Of a stretch of DNA of 64,000 nucleotides, positions 34,266 to 44,305 are shown one piece after another. The first letter of the stretch is position 1, and each line of letters opens with the position of its first letter. Below the pieces are notes generated by a model. That model saw nothing but the letters and a program-made list of their open reading frames with translations. It made no database searches and was not told the DNA's origin. This DNA comes from Vespula vulgaris (lineage: Eukaryota > Arthropoda > Insecta > Hymenoptera > Vespidae): NCBI RefSeq assembly GCF_905475345.1, contig NC_066591.1, forward strand, positions 3,792,001 through 3,856,000, in the 5' to 3' direction. The translations under genes were made by a program, and so were the position numbers.

Positions 34266-34511
34266 GAAATCAAATGATCCTGAATGATTTTAAAAATCGA
34301 TTAATCTTTTTTCGAACTGTTACCTTTTATTAGATCTGTAATTAGACAGCTGTAACTTTGGAAACTCTGTTTGTAGTTTTGTAGAATTGAGAAAAGAAGA
34401 AGAAAGAAAAGAAGAAAAAAAAAAAAGAGAAAAGAAAACTAGCCTAAAAAGTCTCGAAAAAGTGCGATTGATTTTTTGAATCGTCTAGGACGTTTTCAGA
34501 AAAGAAGATTG
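34266..34511. mobile_element. TIR-family element, diverged copy
   Basis: Left end TAGAAATCAAATGATCCTGA, then ATGATTTTAAAAATCGATTA, aligns with the copy at 62247. The right part carries TCTCGAAAAAGTGCGATTGA followed by AATCGTCTAGGACGTTTTC and ends near GATTGTGA. The interior TTTGTAGTTTTGTAGAATTGAG is shared with 62247-62462. TIR ends are degraded. Confidence 0.5.
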
Positions 34512-36145
34512 TGAGATCAAGAATATTTTCTTCTTCTTTTTTTTTTTTTCATAGTTTTTTTTTTCAACGAGATCGTTTCCATGCGATGAGAAAGAACGAA
34601 GCATGACGAAGATTCGTAATCATCGTTCGTGCGAATCGACTCGAACGGTGACGATCGACCAACCGATCGATCGATCGATCAATCGATCGAACCGATCGAT
34701 TCGTTCTAAATGAAAAAGAAGAGATTCTTCTGATTATCGAAACTTTCGCGAAACTCGTGAAATCGTATTGAATTCGGAAGAGAAATTGAGATAAATACGT
34801 GGGAAAGGTGAGAAGCAAAATTTTCAAGTAGGATCGGTATTATACCTATCAAAAAAAAAAAAGAAAAAAAAGTTACGTAAAGTATACGAGAATTATTTTT
34901 TACTTTAAAAACTAGAAAATTAGCATCGCGGAAGCGAACAAAATCGAGAAAAAAAAAGAAAAAGAAAAATAGACGCGGACGGGTAGCTTCGACAAAACAA
35001 AAAAGAAAAGAAAAAAACAGATGCAGAGGAGAAAAAAGAAGGATAAATAAAAGTGATGAAAGATAATTATGAATTTAACAAAAATAAAGATGAAGGAAAC
35101 CGCGAGACAAAAAATATTATATAATTTTAATAAAAAAACGAAGGATGAGAAAAAAGAAGATCGAACAGAAAAGAGGATATACTTCAAATTTCAAAAAAAA
35201 AAAAAAAAAGAAAAAAGAAAAAACAAATAAATAAATAAAAAGAAAAAATAAGAAGGCAAAAAAAAAGAAGAATAATTAAAAACGACAAGAACTTGCATCA
35301 CAAATTTCACGATTTCAATGTTAAAAAAAAAAAAAAAAAAAAAAGAAGAAAGAAAGAAAAGAAGGAACCAAAACAAAAAAAAGAACCGAAGGAAACGAAA
35401 AAGGAAGGGGCGAAAAAAGAAAGGCAGAGATAAATCTTTTTTTAGAAGGAACTAAAACTAGATAGAAATAAATAAAACAACAACAATAACAACAAAGAAC
35501 GACGACAACAACAACAACAAAAGAAAAAGTGAAAGGGAATCATTGAGAAATAAAAATAAAAGATGGCGCAAACGTTAGAATGGGAGAGATATCGGAGGTC
35601 AGTCCACCCAAAGAGACACAGATAGAGAGGGAGAGAAAGAAAGAGAGAGATAGAAATAGAAAAGAAAAGATAAAAAGATGTTTACTGGAACTGGACTCTT
35701 CAGAAGAGTCCTCTCGACTACTACGACTATACTACGACTATACTACGACTATTACGACTACTATGCTCGTGCTAAGTCTTCGGTTCGATGCTCCAAGCGA
35801 TTCGTGGAAGCGAATCGCAAAACGTTGCTCCTTTATCCTACAGGCATTTCCACCTTCCCAAGATATTCTCTATCCTTCTCTCTCTCTCTCTTTCTTTCTC
35901 TCTCTCTCTCTATCTTATTTCACCATGGAAACACGGCGTTCGTGATGGAAATAATTAAGAGCGACCTCTCGACTTCTCAGAACGAAGAATACGTTTCAAA
36001 TTCTGTTTAAGAACGATCGTAAAAATCATCTTTCTCTAAATTTTCTTTATCTTTTTTTCTATCGGCATATATATCAATTAGGACACATTGTATCGACTTA
36101 TATATAAATAGTATATGTTTGTATATATGTGTGTATACTCATGTA

Positions 36146-36182
<37 letters not shown>

Positions 36183-36251
36183 ATTATTTTTTATTATTTA
36201 TGATATTATTTAATTATGATTTTATTCTATCATTAATTACAATAATAATAC

Positions 36252-36312
<61 letters not shown>

Positions 36313-36376
36313 ATGTATGCATAAATAATAATACTAATAGATGTACATGACGTATAAGTATAAATAATAATCAGTA
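34512..36376. other. non-coding, A/G-rich, one GC-richer patch
   Basis: GATC tetramer run near 34660-34690; a long A-rich stretch at 34850-35540. At 35563 AAAGATGGCG opens MAQTLEWERYRR before a donor-like GGAG|GTCAGT (35598), an unproven start exon. An imperfect ACTACGACTAT array lies at 35717-35765. A CT array is at 35878-35912, GT/TA runs at 36146-36178, and an (AT)n array at 36253-36307. Confidence 0.4.
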
Positions 36377-36543
36377 GTTCGACTTCCGGAGATCTGCTGA
36401 ATTCTCACACATCAACAATAAAAATACGACATATTATGCATAATGTATACATAAATAATGAAATATAAACATCATGCATACGTAAATGATAATTAGTTGG
36501 TCGACTTCCGGAGATTTGTTAAATTTACTTCAACAAGTAGTGT

Positions 36544-36590
<47 letters not shown>

Positions 36591-36710
36591 GTATCTAAAA
36601 ATAATAATAATGATGATGATAATGATGATGATAATAATAATATATATATCTATAATGTATACATAGACGATAATTAGTCGTTTGACTTCCTGAGATTCGC
36701 TAAATTCACT
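36377..36710. repeat. three diverged tandem units with a CGACTTCCGGAGAT core
   Basis: The cores lie at 36377-36408, 36499-36530 and 36680-36710. Each reads approximately GTTCGACTTCCGGAGATYTG followed by CTAAATTCAC. Each is preceded by a CATAATGTATACATAAA...GATAATTAGT segment. The 122-bp period between the first two is enlarged to 181 bp between the second and third by AT and GAT microsatellite growth. Confidence 0.75.
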
Positions 36711-37553
36711 CGATACCACAAACATACTGTGACATGCCAGCATTAAAGTCTCCTTATGCCACTTAGGTCGAACGTAACGTCGAAGCGTTTATGAGTTACC
36801 GGATACTGTGTAATTACTTATGTTATGGCAATATCTATGTGTATATTTATATGTGCTACAAGTATATATGTAAGTATCATACTTTGAATAAATTTACGTG
36901 ATATCTTTCACCTGTGTGATAATGTCGGTAAATTATGTCAAAAATTTTACGATCGATTCGAGAAAGAAAAACAGAGTTTAATATTGAAATAAAATTTTAT
37001 TATTATTATTATTGTTATTGTTATTGTTGTTATTATTATTATCATCATTATCATCATCATTGGAAAATTTCTATTTCTATGTAACGCTCATGATCGAAAC
37101 TTTTTTGAAAGAATTAATAGAAAAATAAATCATTCAATCGTATAATATCGTACGATCGATTAAATCGAATTGATTAGAAAATTGATTAGAAAAATTGAAG
37201 GAACAATAAACTCGAAAGAAAATAAGAAAAGAAAAAAAAAAGAAAGAAAGAAACATCATTTCCGTAATAACTATCAAAAGATTTAGATTCTTTTTTCTTT
37301 TCTTTTTTATTTTAACGATATATCCTTCCAATATAGTTTCTAAAAAAAAAAATTAGAAATTCCTTTGATCGAACTCGATTTGAAATCGTTGTCTTTTCGC
37401 GCGCTTTCACTTGTTCGTTACGGAAAAACACAATCACGTTCGATCGACTCTTAAACACTTTGTATTTAATAAAACGATTTGTGATTAATGATCTATGATT
37501 TATGATTTAATTTATCAGATAGATTTTATTTTTGGGATCAGAAGCAGTAAAAA
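36711..37553. other. non-coding AT-rich stretch
   Basis: Short GC-richer segment at 36735-36800; ATT/ATC triplets at 36995-37055; A- and T-rich runs. At 37525-37530 a minus-strand AATAAA lies about 24 nt past the stop of the exon at 37554-37727. Confidence 0.45.
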
Positions 37554-37727
37554 TTAGATCTCGTCGAAGACCCGGGTTGACGATGGACCGTTAACCATAG
37601 CCGAAGGTGGCTTCAACGCATACAAAGGATTAATGTCCGTGTAAGGCTCGCGAAGAAACAGGTGGCCGCGTTTCACCGCGACGTGGAATGCGCAAAACGA
37701 GTGGCACGCGAGTTTATCCTCTCCTTG
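37554..37727 (-). CDS. candidate 3' terminal coding exon, unknown protein
   Basis: On the minus strand, after CCGGTTAAG (acceptor at 37728), 57 codons run to TAA at 37554-37556. The peptide begins QGEDKLACHSFCAFHVAVKR, continues GHLFLREPYTDINPLYALKP and ends STRVFDEI. The GC content is distinctly above the flanks, no other frame is as long, and an AATAAA lies about 24 nt after the stop. The pyrimidine tract before the acceptor is weak, which is the main doubt. The start phase (0) matches the end phase of the upstream candidate exon 38452-38507. CHSFCAFHVAVKRGHL loosely recalls an ankyrin helix, but that is not enough to name a family. Confidence 0.38.
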   Translation of the reverse strand, partial: QGEDKLACHSFCAFHVAVKRGHLFLREPYTDINPLYALKPPSAMVNGPSSTRVFDEI

Positions 37728-38451
37728 CTTAACCGGACATAGTCATCCAAAAGTATCTCCCACTTATCCCCTCCCTCTATCAATATTTTTTAATTTTTAT
37801 AATAGCACTGGTACAAAAAAAAAAATTATACAAAAATAATTATCAATGTGTATACCAATTATCACAAAATTATATAATTGTTCGATTGTTATTTCATTGT
37901 AATTATTCGATTGAATCTCCATCAAGTAAAATATCTATAATAATAATCTCTGTAGAGTGCAAGAAAAAGGAAGAAATTTTGATATATTACAATCTCTATA
38001 AAAGTGATCTCTGTGAGAAGTAAACGAATTGTAACGATTTTTATCCAACGTGAACAATTCTTACGTATCCATTTTTTTTTTTCTTTAATTATTTTATTAA
38101 ATTAAATTATGTAACATAGTATTCTATTTTCATTTTCCGTTTTTTTTTTTTTTTTTTCTTTTGCGATGAGAAATTTATTGTTATTTTATATTCGTAGATT
38201 GATCTCTTTGCTGTGCATAAATTTTGTGCTCGTTATTAATACTGAATATTACTATACTATACATTTCCAATTATATTAATGCGTTCTGTATTAATGTGTT
38301 ATTTTTTTCTGCTATAAAATTATTTTACTGGAGAAAATTATTGAAAAGAAATGGAACTTTAGAAGATTAATGTATTTTCTTTTCTTCATAACTATGCTAT
38401 ATAAATATCATATTAGAAGATAAAATATAATTTACGAGAGAGAAAACTCAC
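37728..38451. other. putative 724-nt intron
   Basis: AT-rich sequence between the two minus-strand candidate exons, beginning (minus strand) GTGAGTTTTCTC. It has T-runs and no open frame of note. Confidence 0.35.
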
Positions 38452-38507
38452 CCTATGCCTGCCTTCTAATCCATCCAAAATCGTATCCAGAGCAAGATCA
38501 TATCGCA
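38452..38507 (-). CDS. candidate internal exon paired with 37554-37727
   Basis: A consensus donor CATAGG|GTGAGT ends the exon at 38452. Two acceptors are possible: AATTAG at 38508 (56 nt, phase 2 start) or GTAAG at 38527 (75 nt, phase 0 start). The frame common to both reads YWFLQLVRYDLALDTILDGL then EGRHR. It ends in phase 0, in register with the next exon. A long pyrimidine stretch lies further upstream (38570-38640). No match to a known family; the short length makes chance openness plausible. Confidence 0.33.
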
Positions 38508-38698
38508 CTAATTGTAAGAACCAATACTTACAAATTCGTTATGCACTGATAACAAAACTACGAATTCAAAAAAAGAAAAAAGTAAAAAAGAAGAAAAAGA
38601 AAAGAAAAGAAAAGTAATAAAAAAAAAAAAGATAAGAAAAACCGACGAATCGACTACAAATGAATGTCGCGTAGCACTGTTGAATTCTCAATTTTTTT

Positions 38699-38729
<31 letters not shown>

Positions 38730-39009
38730 GAAAAAGAGAAAAGAGAAAAAAGAGAGAGAACAAAAATTCATCCCAACACTCGCGTTAATTAATTTCGATG
38801 CTCCCTCCTCTTTGTCCGATTCACAAACGAAAATTTGTCTCCTCTTTTCTTTTTCCCATACAATCGATCACAAAGGATCGAAACACAAAAATGGTACAAA
38901 TGGGTGCAACGGGTGGATGTAGGTACGGGATAATATATTAAAAAAAAAAAAAAAAAGGAAAGAGAGAGAGAGAGAGGGAATGAAAGAAACAAAGACAGAG
39001 ATAGAAATA
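38508..39009. other. A/G-rich non-coding stretch
   Basis: A- and GA-rich tracts (38570-38625, 38700-38760, 38940-38975) with a moderately GC-rich patch at 38775-38930. It would be 5' UTR intron if the island at 39010-39235 is the promoter of the minus-strand gene. Confidence 0.35.
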
Positions 39010-39235
39010 GAAACGACGACGAACAAGAGGAGGCACAAAACGAACCGAACGGGCCGAGCGTCGGCGAACGAGTGAGAGGCTAGCGGCACCGTCGGAGGAA
39101 CACGTTGTGACGTCAGAGGTTCTCCTCTCTTTTTGCCATTCCACGAGGCGAGCGCCACGAGAAAGGTGCTCGTACCACCTCGTATCCCCCTACTCTACTG
39201 TCCTTCTTCACGAGAAGCCTCGAAAGCCCAAAGGG
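39010..39235 (-). promoter_or_regulatory. GC-rich CpG island with full CRE (TGACGTCA at 39108-39115)
   Basis: The most GC- and CpG-rich block in this part of the window, abruptly bounded by a GA tract on one side and an ACT array on the other. A perfect palindromic cAMP-response element, TGACGTCA, sits near its centre. There is no TATA box. It is open in two minus-strand frames (for example MAKREENL, short), as expected of GC-rich DNA. Placement about 600-700 bp upstream of the minus-strand exons suggests a promoter or first exon for them; activity on the plus strand is equally possible. Orientation is inference. Confidence 0.38.
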
Positions 39236-39645
39236 TACTACTACTACTACCATTATTACTATTACTACATTACTACTACTACTACCATTATTACTATTAC
39301 TACATTACTACTACTATACTACTACTACACTACCATTATTACTATTACCACATTACTACTACCATACTACTACTACCATCCATTATTACTATTACTACTA
39401 CTATACTACTACTACACTACCATTATTACTATTACTACTACTATACTACTACTACACTACCATTAATACTATTACTACTACTATACTACTACTACTATTA
39501 CCATTATTATTATTACTACATTACTACTACTATACTACTACTATTATCATTATTACTATTACTACATTACTATACTACTGCTACTACTACTACTATTACT
39601 ACTACTAGCATTATTACTAATACTACATTACTACTAGTACTACTA
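39236..39645. repeat. long ACT/ATT triplet array with higher-order units
   Basis: About 410 bp built from ACT and ATT triplets, arranged in units such as CATTATTACTATTACTAC plus ATTACTACTACTATACTAC that repeat every 40-60 bp. Reading frames of 119 and 173 codons (Tyr/Leu/Thr) arise solely from this array and are not genes. It immediately abuts the CpG island. Confidence 0.9.
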
Positions 39646-40437
39646 TGTCAATGACCTTAATTCAATCCATATTAGAAACTTATTAATAAATGTCAAAATT
39701 ATATTTTCACGAATCTATATATCGTATATACTATATATGTATTTATCTGTTAATTTTTGTAATGTATATATATATATACACATTTTTTTTTTTAAAGATA
39801 CATGATAAACGACCTGTTGATCATCAAAATTGTTTTCGAAAAGATTAAAATATTACTATTTGTTCATAATTTTTTGTTGTACCGAAGAATTTCTTACAAT
39901 TACTTTTCGACTGGACTTCTATTTTCGTCTGTCCAGACTCTTTTTATAGTTTTATATATTTGATTATTTGTTATTTCTGTTTATGACATACGTTACGATC
40001 GAACTTGCGTGCTTTATAATTTATTTATTTCCGAATTCGATCTTTCTTCTTCTTCTTCTTTTTTTTTTTTTTCTATATCCACGTATTTTTTTTTTTATTC
40101 TTTGTTAAAACGTATGTATGTGTCATACATCCAATGCGTTTTAATAATTTAATACATCGATTTAATAAATTAATCTATAAATTTATTAAATTGATTCTTT
40201 ATCGAATAATCTATTTTACGTTTTACATCGCTATCAGTTCTAATTTATATTTAATATGATTGAAAATTTATTTTATGGCTAATATCACATACCATTGTGA
40301 TCTTGTTTTTTGTCACTTGGTCGTTATTGTGAATCTCCGGTCTTAAAACAACAAATTTCCTTTCTCTCTCTATTTCATTCATTTTATCGTTAATTTATAC
40401 CAGAAAGTGATTTATCTTATTGTAGTTTTATTTTTAG
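39646..40437. other. non-coding AT-rich stretch, possible intron
   Basis: No open frame of note. The final 20 bases (ATTGTAGTTTTATTTTTAG) form the acceptor of the plus-strand exon that follows. Confidence 0.4.
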
Positions 40438-40563
40438 GATACTGCAGCGCGTGCCAACCAAGGAATAGAAACGTTTTATGGTCCTGGAATGTTTTTAGTG
40501 GGCGGTCAAATCTATTTTGGAGAATTCTCTTCCCTCTTTCTCTTTCAAATGCAAAGAAGATAA
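40438..40563 (+). CDS. candidate 3' terminal coding exon with poly(A) signal
   Basis: The acceptor CTTATTGTAGTTTTATTTTTAG is near consensus. Frame 0 reads DTAARANQGIETFYGPGMFL then VGGQIYFGEF and ends after 41 codons at TAA (40561-40563). AATAAA follows 7 nt later at 40570-40575, with a second AAATAAA at about 40580. The segment rises sharply in GC at its 5' end (GATACTGCAGCGCGTGCCAACC), as expected at an exon edge. A second frame (YCSACQPRNRNVLWSWNVFS...) is also open, so the true frame depends on the missing upstream exon. The Gly-rich hydrophobic stretch GPGMFLVGGQIYFG may be membrane-embedded. No family recognised. Confidence 0.42.
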   Translation, partial: DTAARANQGIETFYGPGMFLVGGQIYFGEFSSLFLFQMQRR

Positions 40564-40569
40564 AACGCG

Positions 40570-40575
40570 AATAAA
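40570..40575 (+). terminator. AATAAA poly(A) signal for the 40438-40563 exon
   Basis: Canonical hexamer 7 nt after the stop codon. Such words are common in AT-rich DNA, so the support comes from its position. Confidence 0.35.
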
Positions 40576-40718
40576 TAAGAAATAAACAAAAACAAAAATA
40601 AGTAAATAAAACTAAAAAAAATCATAGGATCTTGGAGACGAGTTCCACAGAAGAATTTATACTTAACTTTACCAGAAACTCGACGTATCTCTTAGTGAAA
40701 AACCTTTCAGAGATATTT

Positions 40719-40757
<39 letters not shown>

Positions 40758-41683
40758 TTCATCTTTCTCTTTTTTCTCTTTTTCCTTAGCGCAAAATTGA
40801 TTTCATTCGGGATTAGGCACCCCTAAACGTCTGTAGGCGCTAGGATTTGTGCCGGTGTTACTGACCTTTTTACGAGCCACTTTATTCTCGGCTATTTTCA
40901 ACGTTTCTCTCTTCTAATATCACCTTCACCTCCTTCTCAACAAGATCCTTTTATTTTACTCTTGCCTCTTCGCAAATTATGATGGAGAGAAATAAAGAAA
41001 GAAGAGAAAAAGAAAAATTTGATGTATATATAAAAAAAAAATGCCCTTATTTTTTCCGATTTAATCAGTACTCTAAAATATTTCTGATAAGATAGACAAT
41101 ACATAATATATGTAAACGATCGGTGTTATAAAATATTTCATATAAATCAATATTTCTAATAAATCTAAACGCAATCCCATATCCTTAATTATTTATATTA
41201 ATCGCTTCTATCACACACTGATATTTTATTACAAATACTGATCAAGACGTTCAGACATACTAATCATTTCTTTCACGAAATACTTCACGAAGTACTAGAA
41301 TTAATTAAAAAAAAAAAAAAAAAAAAAAAGAGTTACTGACCGGATAAATATAGAATTAAAAAAAAACACACACACACACACAAAAAAAAGAAAGAAAACA
41401 AGAAAAGATACAATAACTTTTACCTTGAACATATATAATATATCTCTAATAGTTTTATTTTTCAATTCATTTGTATTTTATTTATTCGATATAAAAATAT
41501 TTCTTTATTAGCCGTATATTTTATAATATCGTATATATTTTATTATAGTGTAAGAGTGCATACTAATAAGATCACCATTGCATAAATTTATCATTCTCAA
41601 TAAAATTAGGACTCTTACTTACTCAATAGTGATCCTATTGGTATGCATCATAATAAAAAAAAAATATATATATACATATATAC

Positions 41684-41716
<33 letters not shown>

Positions 41717-43091
41717 AACACATAGGTACGTGTTATACCGCATATGTACCAATATGTATATTATGAAGCATAATTTATATCCAAGCCATAATCGTTATTT
41801 GGTTAAAGGCATTCGTTACGTGAGTTCGTATGCATTGGACGTTCGCGAGAAGTGAACACTTTCACGCGCGGATGCCGAGGCTTAGTAAATATCATGGCCA
41901 TATATTCTATTCGCTCTTCTCTCGTTCGATCCTATCCTACTACGAAATAGATAGGAAAATTTTTTTACGTTAACGACATTCGTACCATCGTACCTCGTAG
42001 GTCGCAATCGGCAACTTATACGAGCACCAACAACTTTGGTACTCGTTTTCTCAATAACTGTGGATATGTAATATCTGTGACAGAAAAAAAATAAAGAGAG
42101 AAAGAGGAGCAAAGAGAGAGAGAGAGAGAGAGAGATGGATGTATATATGTATTTATAAATTTGTGGACCTCCATGATACTTGTTTGAGGTCGACCTCACC
42201 TCTCTTGCATTCTTATCGATCGATTATCCTTTATTAGAACGGATCCATCGTTTATATACGACACAAACCATCATGTAGTTTCAACCTTGACGATTTATCA
42301 AATCGAAACGATTTATCAAAGTATTTGATATGATTCGATCTAAGAAATCATGTATTTTCATATAATCAAACGCTAATGATATTATTTGATCATCTATGAA
42401 TAACTACTACATGTTACGGATGGTTGTTAAGAAATTTTCTTTTAAACGTATATTAAAAAAAAAAAAAAAAAAGATTATATTTTAGGACTATGTATGTATG
42501 TGTAAATCGTAAAATTAATGTGATATTTAATATATCTCAGAATTGGATCAATCAAGTTTTCTTCTAACGAATTAAAAAGTTAAATTGTATAGTTTTGATA
42601 TCAATGTTGTCGAAGAATTTGAAAGATTTATGATTTGGAATATTGTCATTTATCTAAATTCTTCTTGAATACATGTCGTACAACATTGAAAGTGAAAGCC
42701 GGAAATACGAAAAATTCAAGCATGTTATCTGCGTACGTTAAAATAAGAAAGTAAATAACAAAGATTGAAAATATCGAATAGTTTCAAAAATCATTGCAAA
42801 ATATTCATTCGTCTAATAGAAAATCTCATATGATTATAACGAGCCATTCATTGTTAAATCGAATTAATTGATATCGTATATTTCCTGACCGATAATAGAA
42901 GTAAAGAGTTCAACGTAAAAATTAAAATCGTTGTATGAGAAAAAAAAAAAAAAAAAAAAAAAAAGAAAGAAAAAGGAAACAGAAGTATTAAAAATTCAAG
43001 AAAAAATTGATAATACATATATAAAAATTAATAAATAATAAATATATCAAACGTCATCCGATAAAACGAATAATAGTTAAACAATTTTATA
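40576..43091. other. non-coding stretch
   Basis: CT array at about 40721-40753, GC-richer patch at 40780-40870, A-rich and AT-rich sequence to 41760 including CATA/TA arrays near 41670-41716. A GC-richer patch lies at 41770-42050, with the small ORF at 41763. A GA array lies at 42112-42135. AT-rich with long A runs to 43090. Confidence 0.4.
41763..41855 (+). CDS. 30-codon ORF or start exon with GTGAGT donor
   Basis: ATG at 41763 opens MKHNLYPSHNRYLVKGIRYV then SSYALDVREK to TGA at 41853-41855. After codon 19 the sequence CGTTAC|GTGAGT is a perfect donor, so this could be a first coding exon (41763-41819) rather than a complete microORF. There is no promoter signature upstream; the 5' side is a TA microsatellite. 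Confidence 0.2.
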   Translation: MKHNLYPSHNRYLVKGIRYVSSYALDVREK

Positions 43092-43283
43092 CAGTCAAAT
43101 CAAAACTTTCCAGACTGATTCTCAAATATCAATTATTCTATTTCGAGACTTTTCTTTTTTAGACTCGTAGTAATCATTAGATTTGTAATTGTTTACAATA
43201 AAAAAAAAAAAAAAAAAATCCAGTCCGAAAAGTTTGAAAAAAAGAAAAAAAAATAAATAAATCGGAACTTTTGGTTCATTCTG
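43092..43283. mobile_element. TIR element (MITE), family copy with intact TA sites
   Basis: The left end CAGTCAAATCAAAACTTTCC and the inverted right end CAGAATGAACCAAAAGTTCC match the family. TA lies on both sides (43090-43091 and 43284-43285). Internal TTCTATTTCGAGACTTTTC corresponds to the ATTTCNNCGAGA block of the copy at 10275. It is 192 bp and noncoding. Confidence 0.65.
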
Positions 43284-43665
43284 TACTTCAACGATTACTA
43301 TGTGAATAGTCTTCGATAATGCGTTAAAAAGAGTAAGAAAAAATACTGAATTGAATTATAGTGTTGAATCGCAAAAAAAAAAGGAAAAAAATAGAAAAAA
43401 AAATTATGACTCTCAACAACATGTTTATTTGTCTGATCCTCCCCTCCCATTCGCTTAACCCGGTGGTAACCATCGTCGCGTAAACAGAAGGAAAGCTCAG
43501 TGACGGTCATTGGTGAATGTATATAAGGAAGGATGTTATCTACATATATTGTGGTGAATGTGTTAAAGGAAGGACGTTGGAAATGATATCGTTATTTTAA
43601 AGTTATCGATCCATGGTATAGTTCGCGAATATAAATCGACTGGTAGTATAAGTGTACGAGACATA
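43284..43665. other. short spacer between two TIR elements
   Basis: A-rich, then a GC-richer patch (43430-43520). No exon signal. Two unrelated TA-targeting elements thus lie within 400 bp of each other. Confidence 0.4.
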
Positions 43666-44305
43666 CAGGGTGTCCAACAGGGAACGAGCAAGAAATATAA
43701 TATAATATTTTTTGGTTACTGGCTTTGGCATATTTAAAAAAAAAAAGAAAAAAATAAATAAAATTCGTACGAACCCAAACAATGTGATATAAATCTCACT
43801 TTATTTTTAGGATTACAGAGAAATGCTTTTTTTTTTTTTTTTTTCTTTGGAGGAAATAATTCTTTCTTTAGATCAATAAAACTCAGTGATAAGAATATCT
43901 GCAAGATTGCATTCGGATGCAAGAATGTTATTTGGAACATCTCTCGTGAAAGGGAGATAAAAAGAGAGATAAAAGATTCGTTGAAAGAATTAAATTCCGC
44001 TATAACTTAAAAAAAAAGAAGAATGAATTGGAAAAAAAACGAAGTGAAATAGGACGTATCACGTTCATAAGAATTTTTTCGTTATCACGTGATAGTAAAT
44101 GTATAAAGCTTTTGTTGAAAAAAAAAAAAAAATCAAATTACGCTATAGTTCGAAGAGAAATGAAAAAAACAAAAAAGAAAACGTTAAAGTCAACTAACGA
44201 TAAGACGAATTATGTCTATATGAATTTTTTTTTTTTTTTTTATTATTTCGACGTTCTAATATCCACCCCCTAAAATATATCAACCAGTTATTTCGGGACA
44301 CCCTG
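43666..44305. mobile_element. TA-flanked element with CAGGGTGTCC terminal inverted repeats
   Basis: CAGGGTGTCC at 43666-43675 is perfectly inverted as GGACACCCTG at 44296-44305, and both ends are flanked by TA (43664-43665 and 44306-44307). The 640-bp interior has A/T runs, GAGAGA segments and no intact frame beyond a 43-codon stretch. TA target duplication and short TIRs point to the Tc1/mariner superfamily, as a non-autonomous or decayed copy. Its ends differ from the CAAAAGTT family. Confidence 0.65.

Noticed and set aside
39107..39654. Plus-strand frames of 119 and 173 codons rich in Tyr, Leu and Thr
   Set aside because: They are translations of the ACT/ATT array in two phases.
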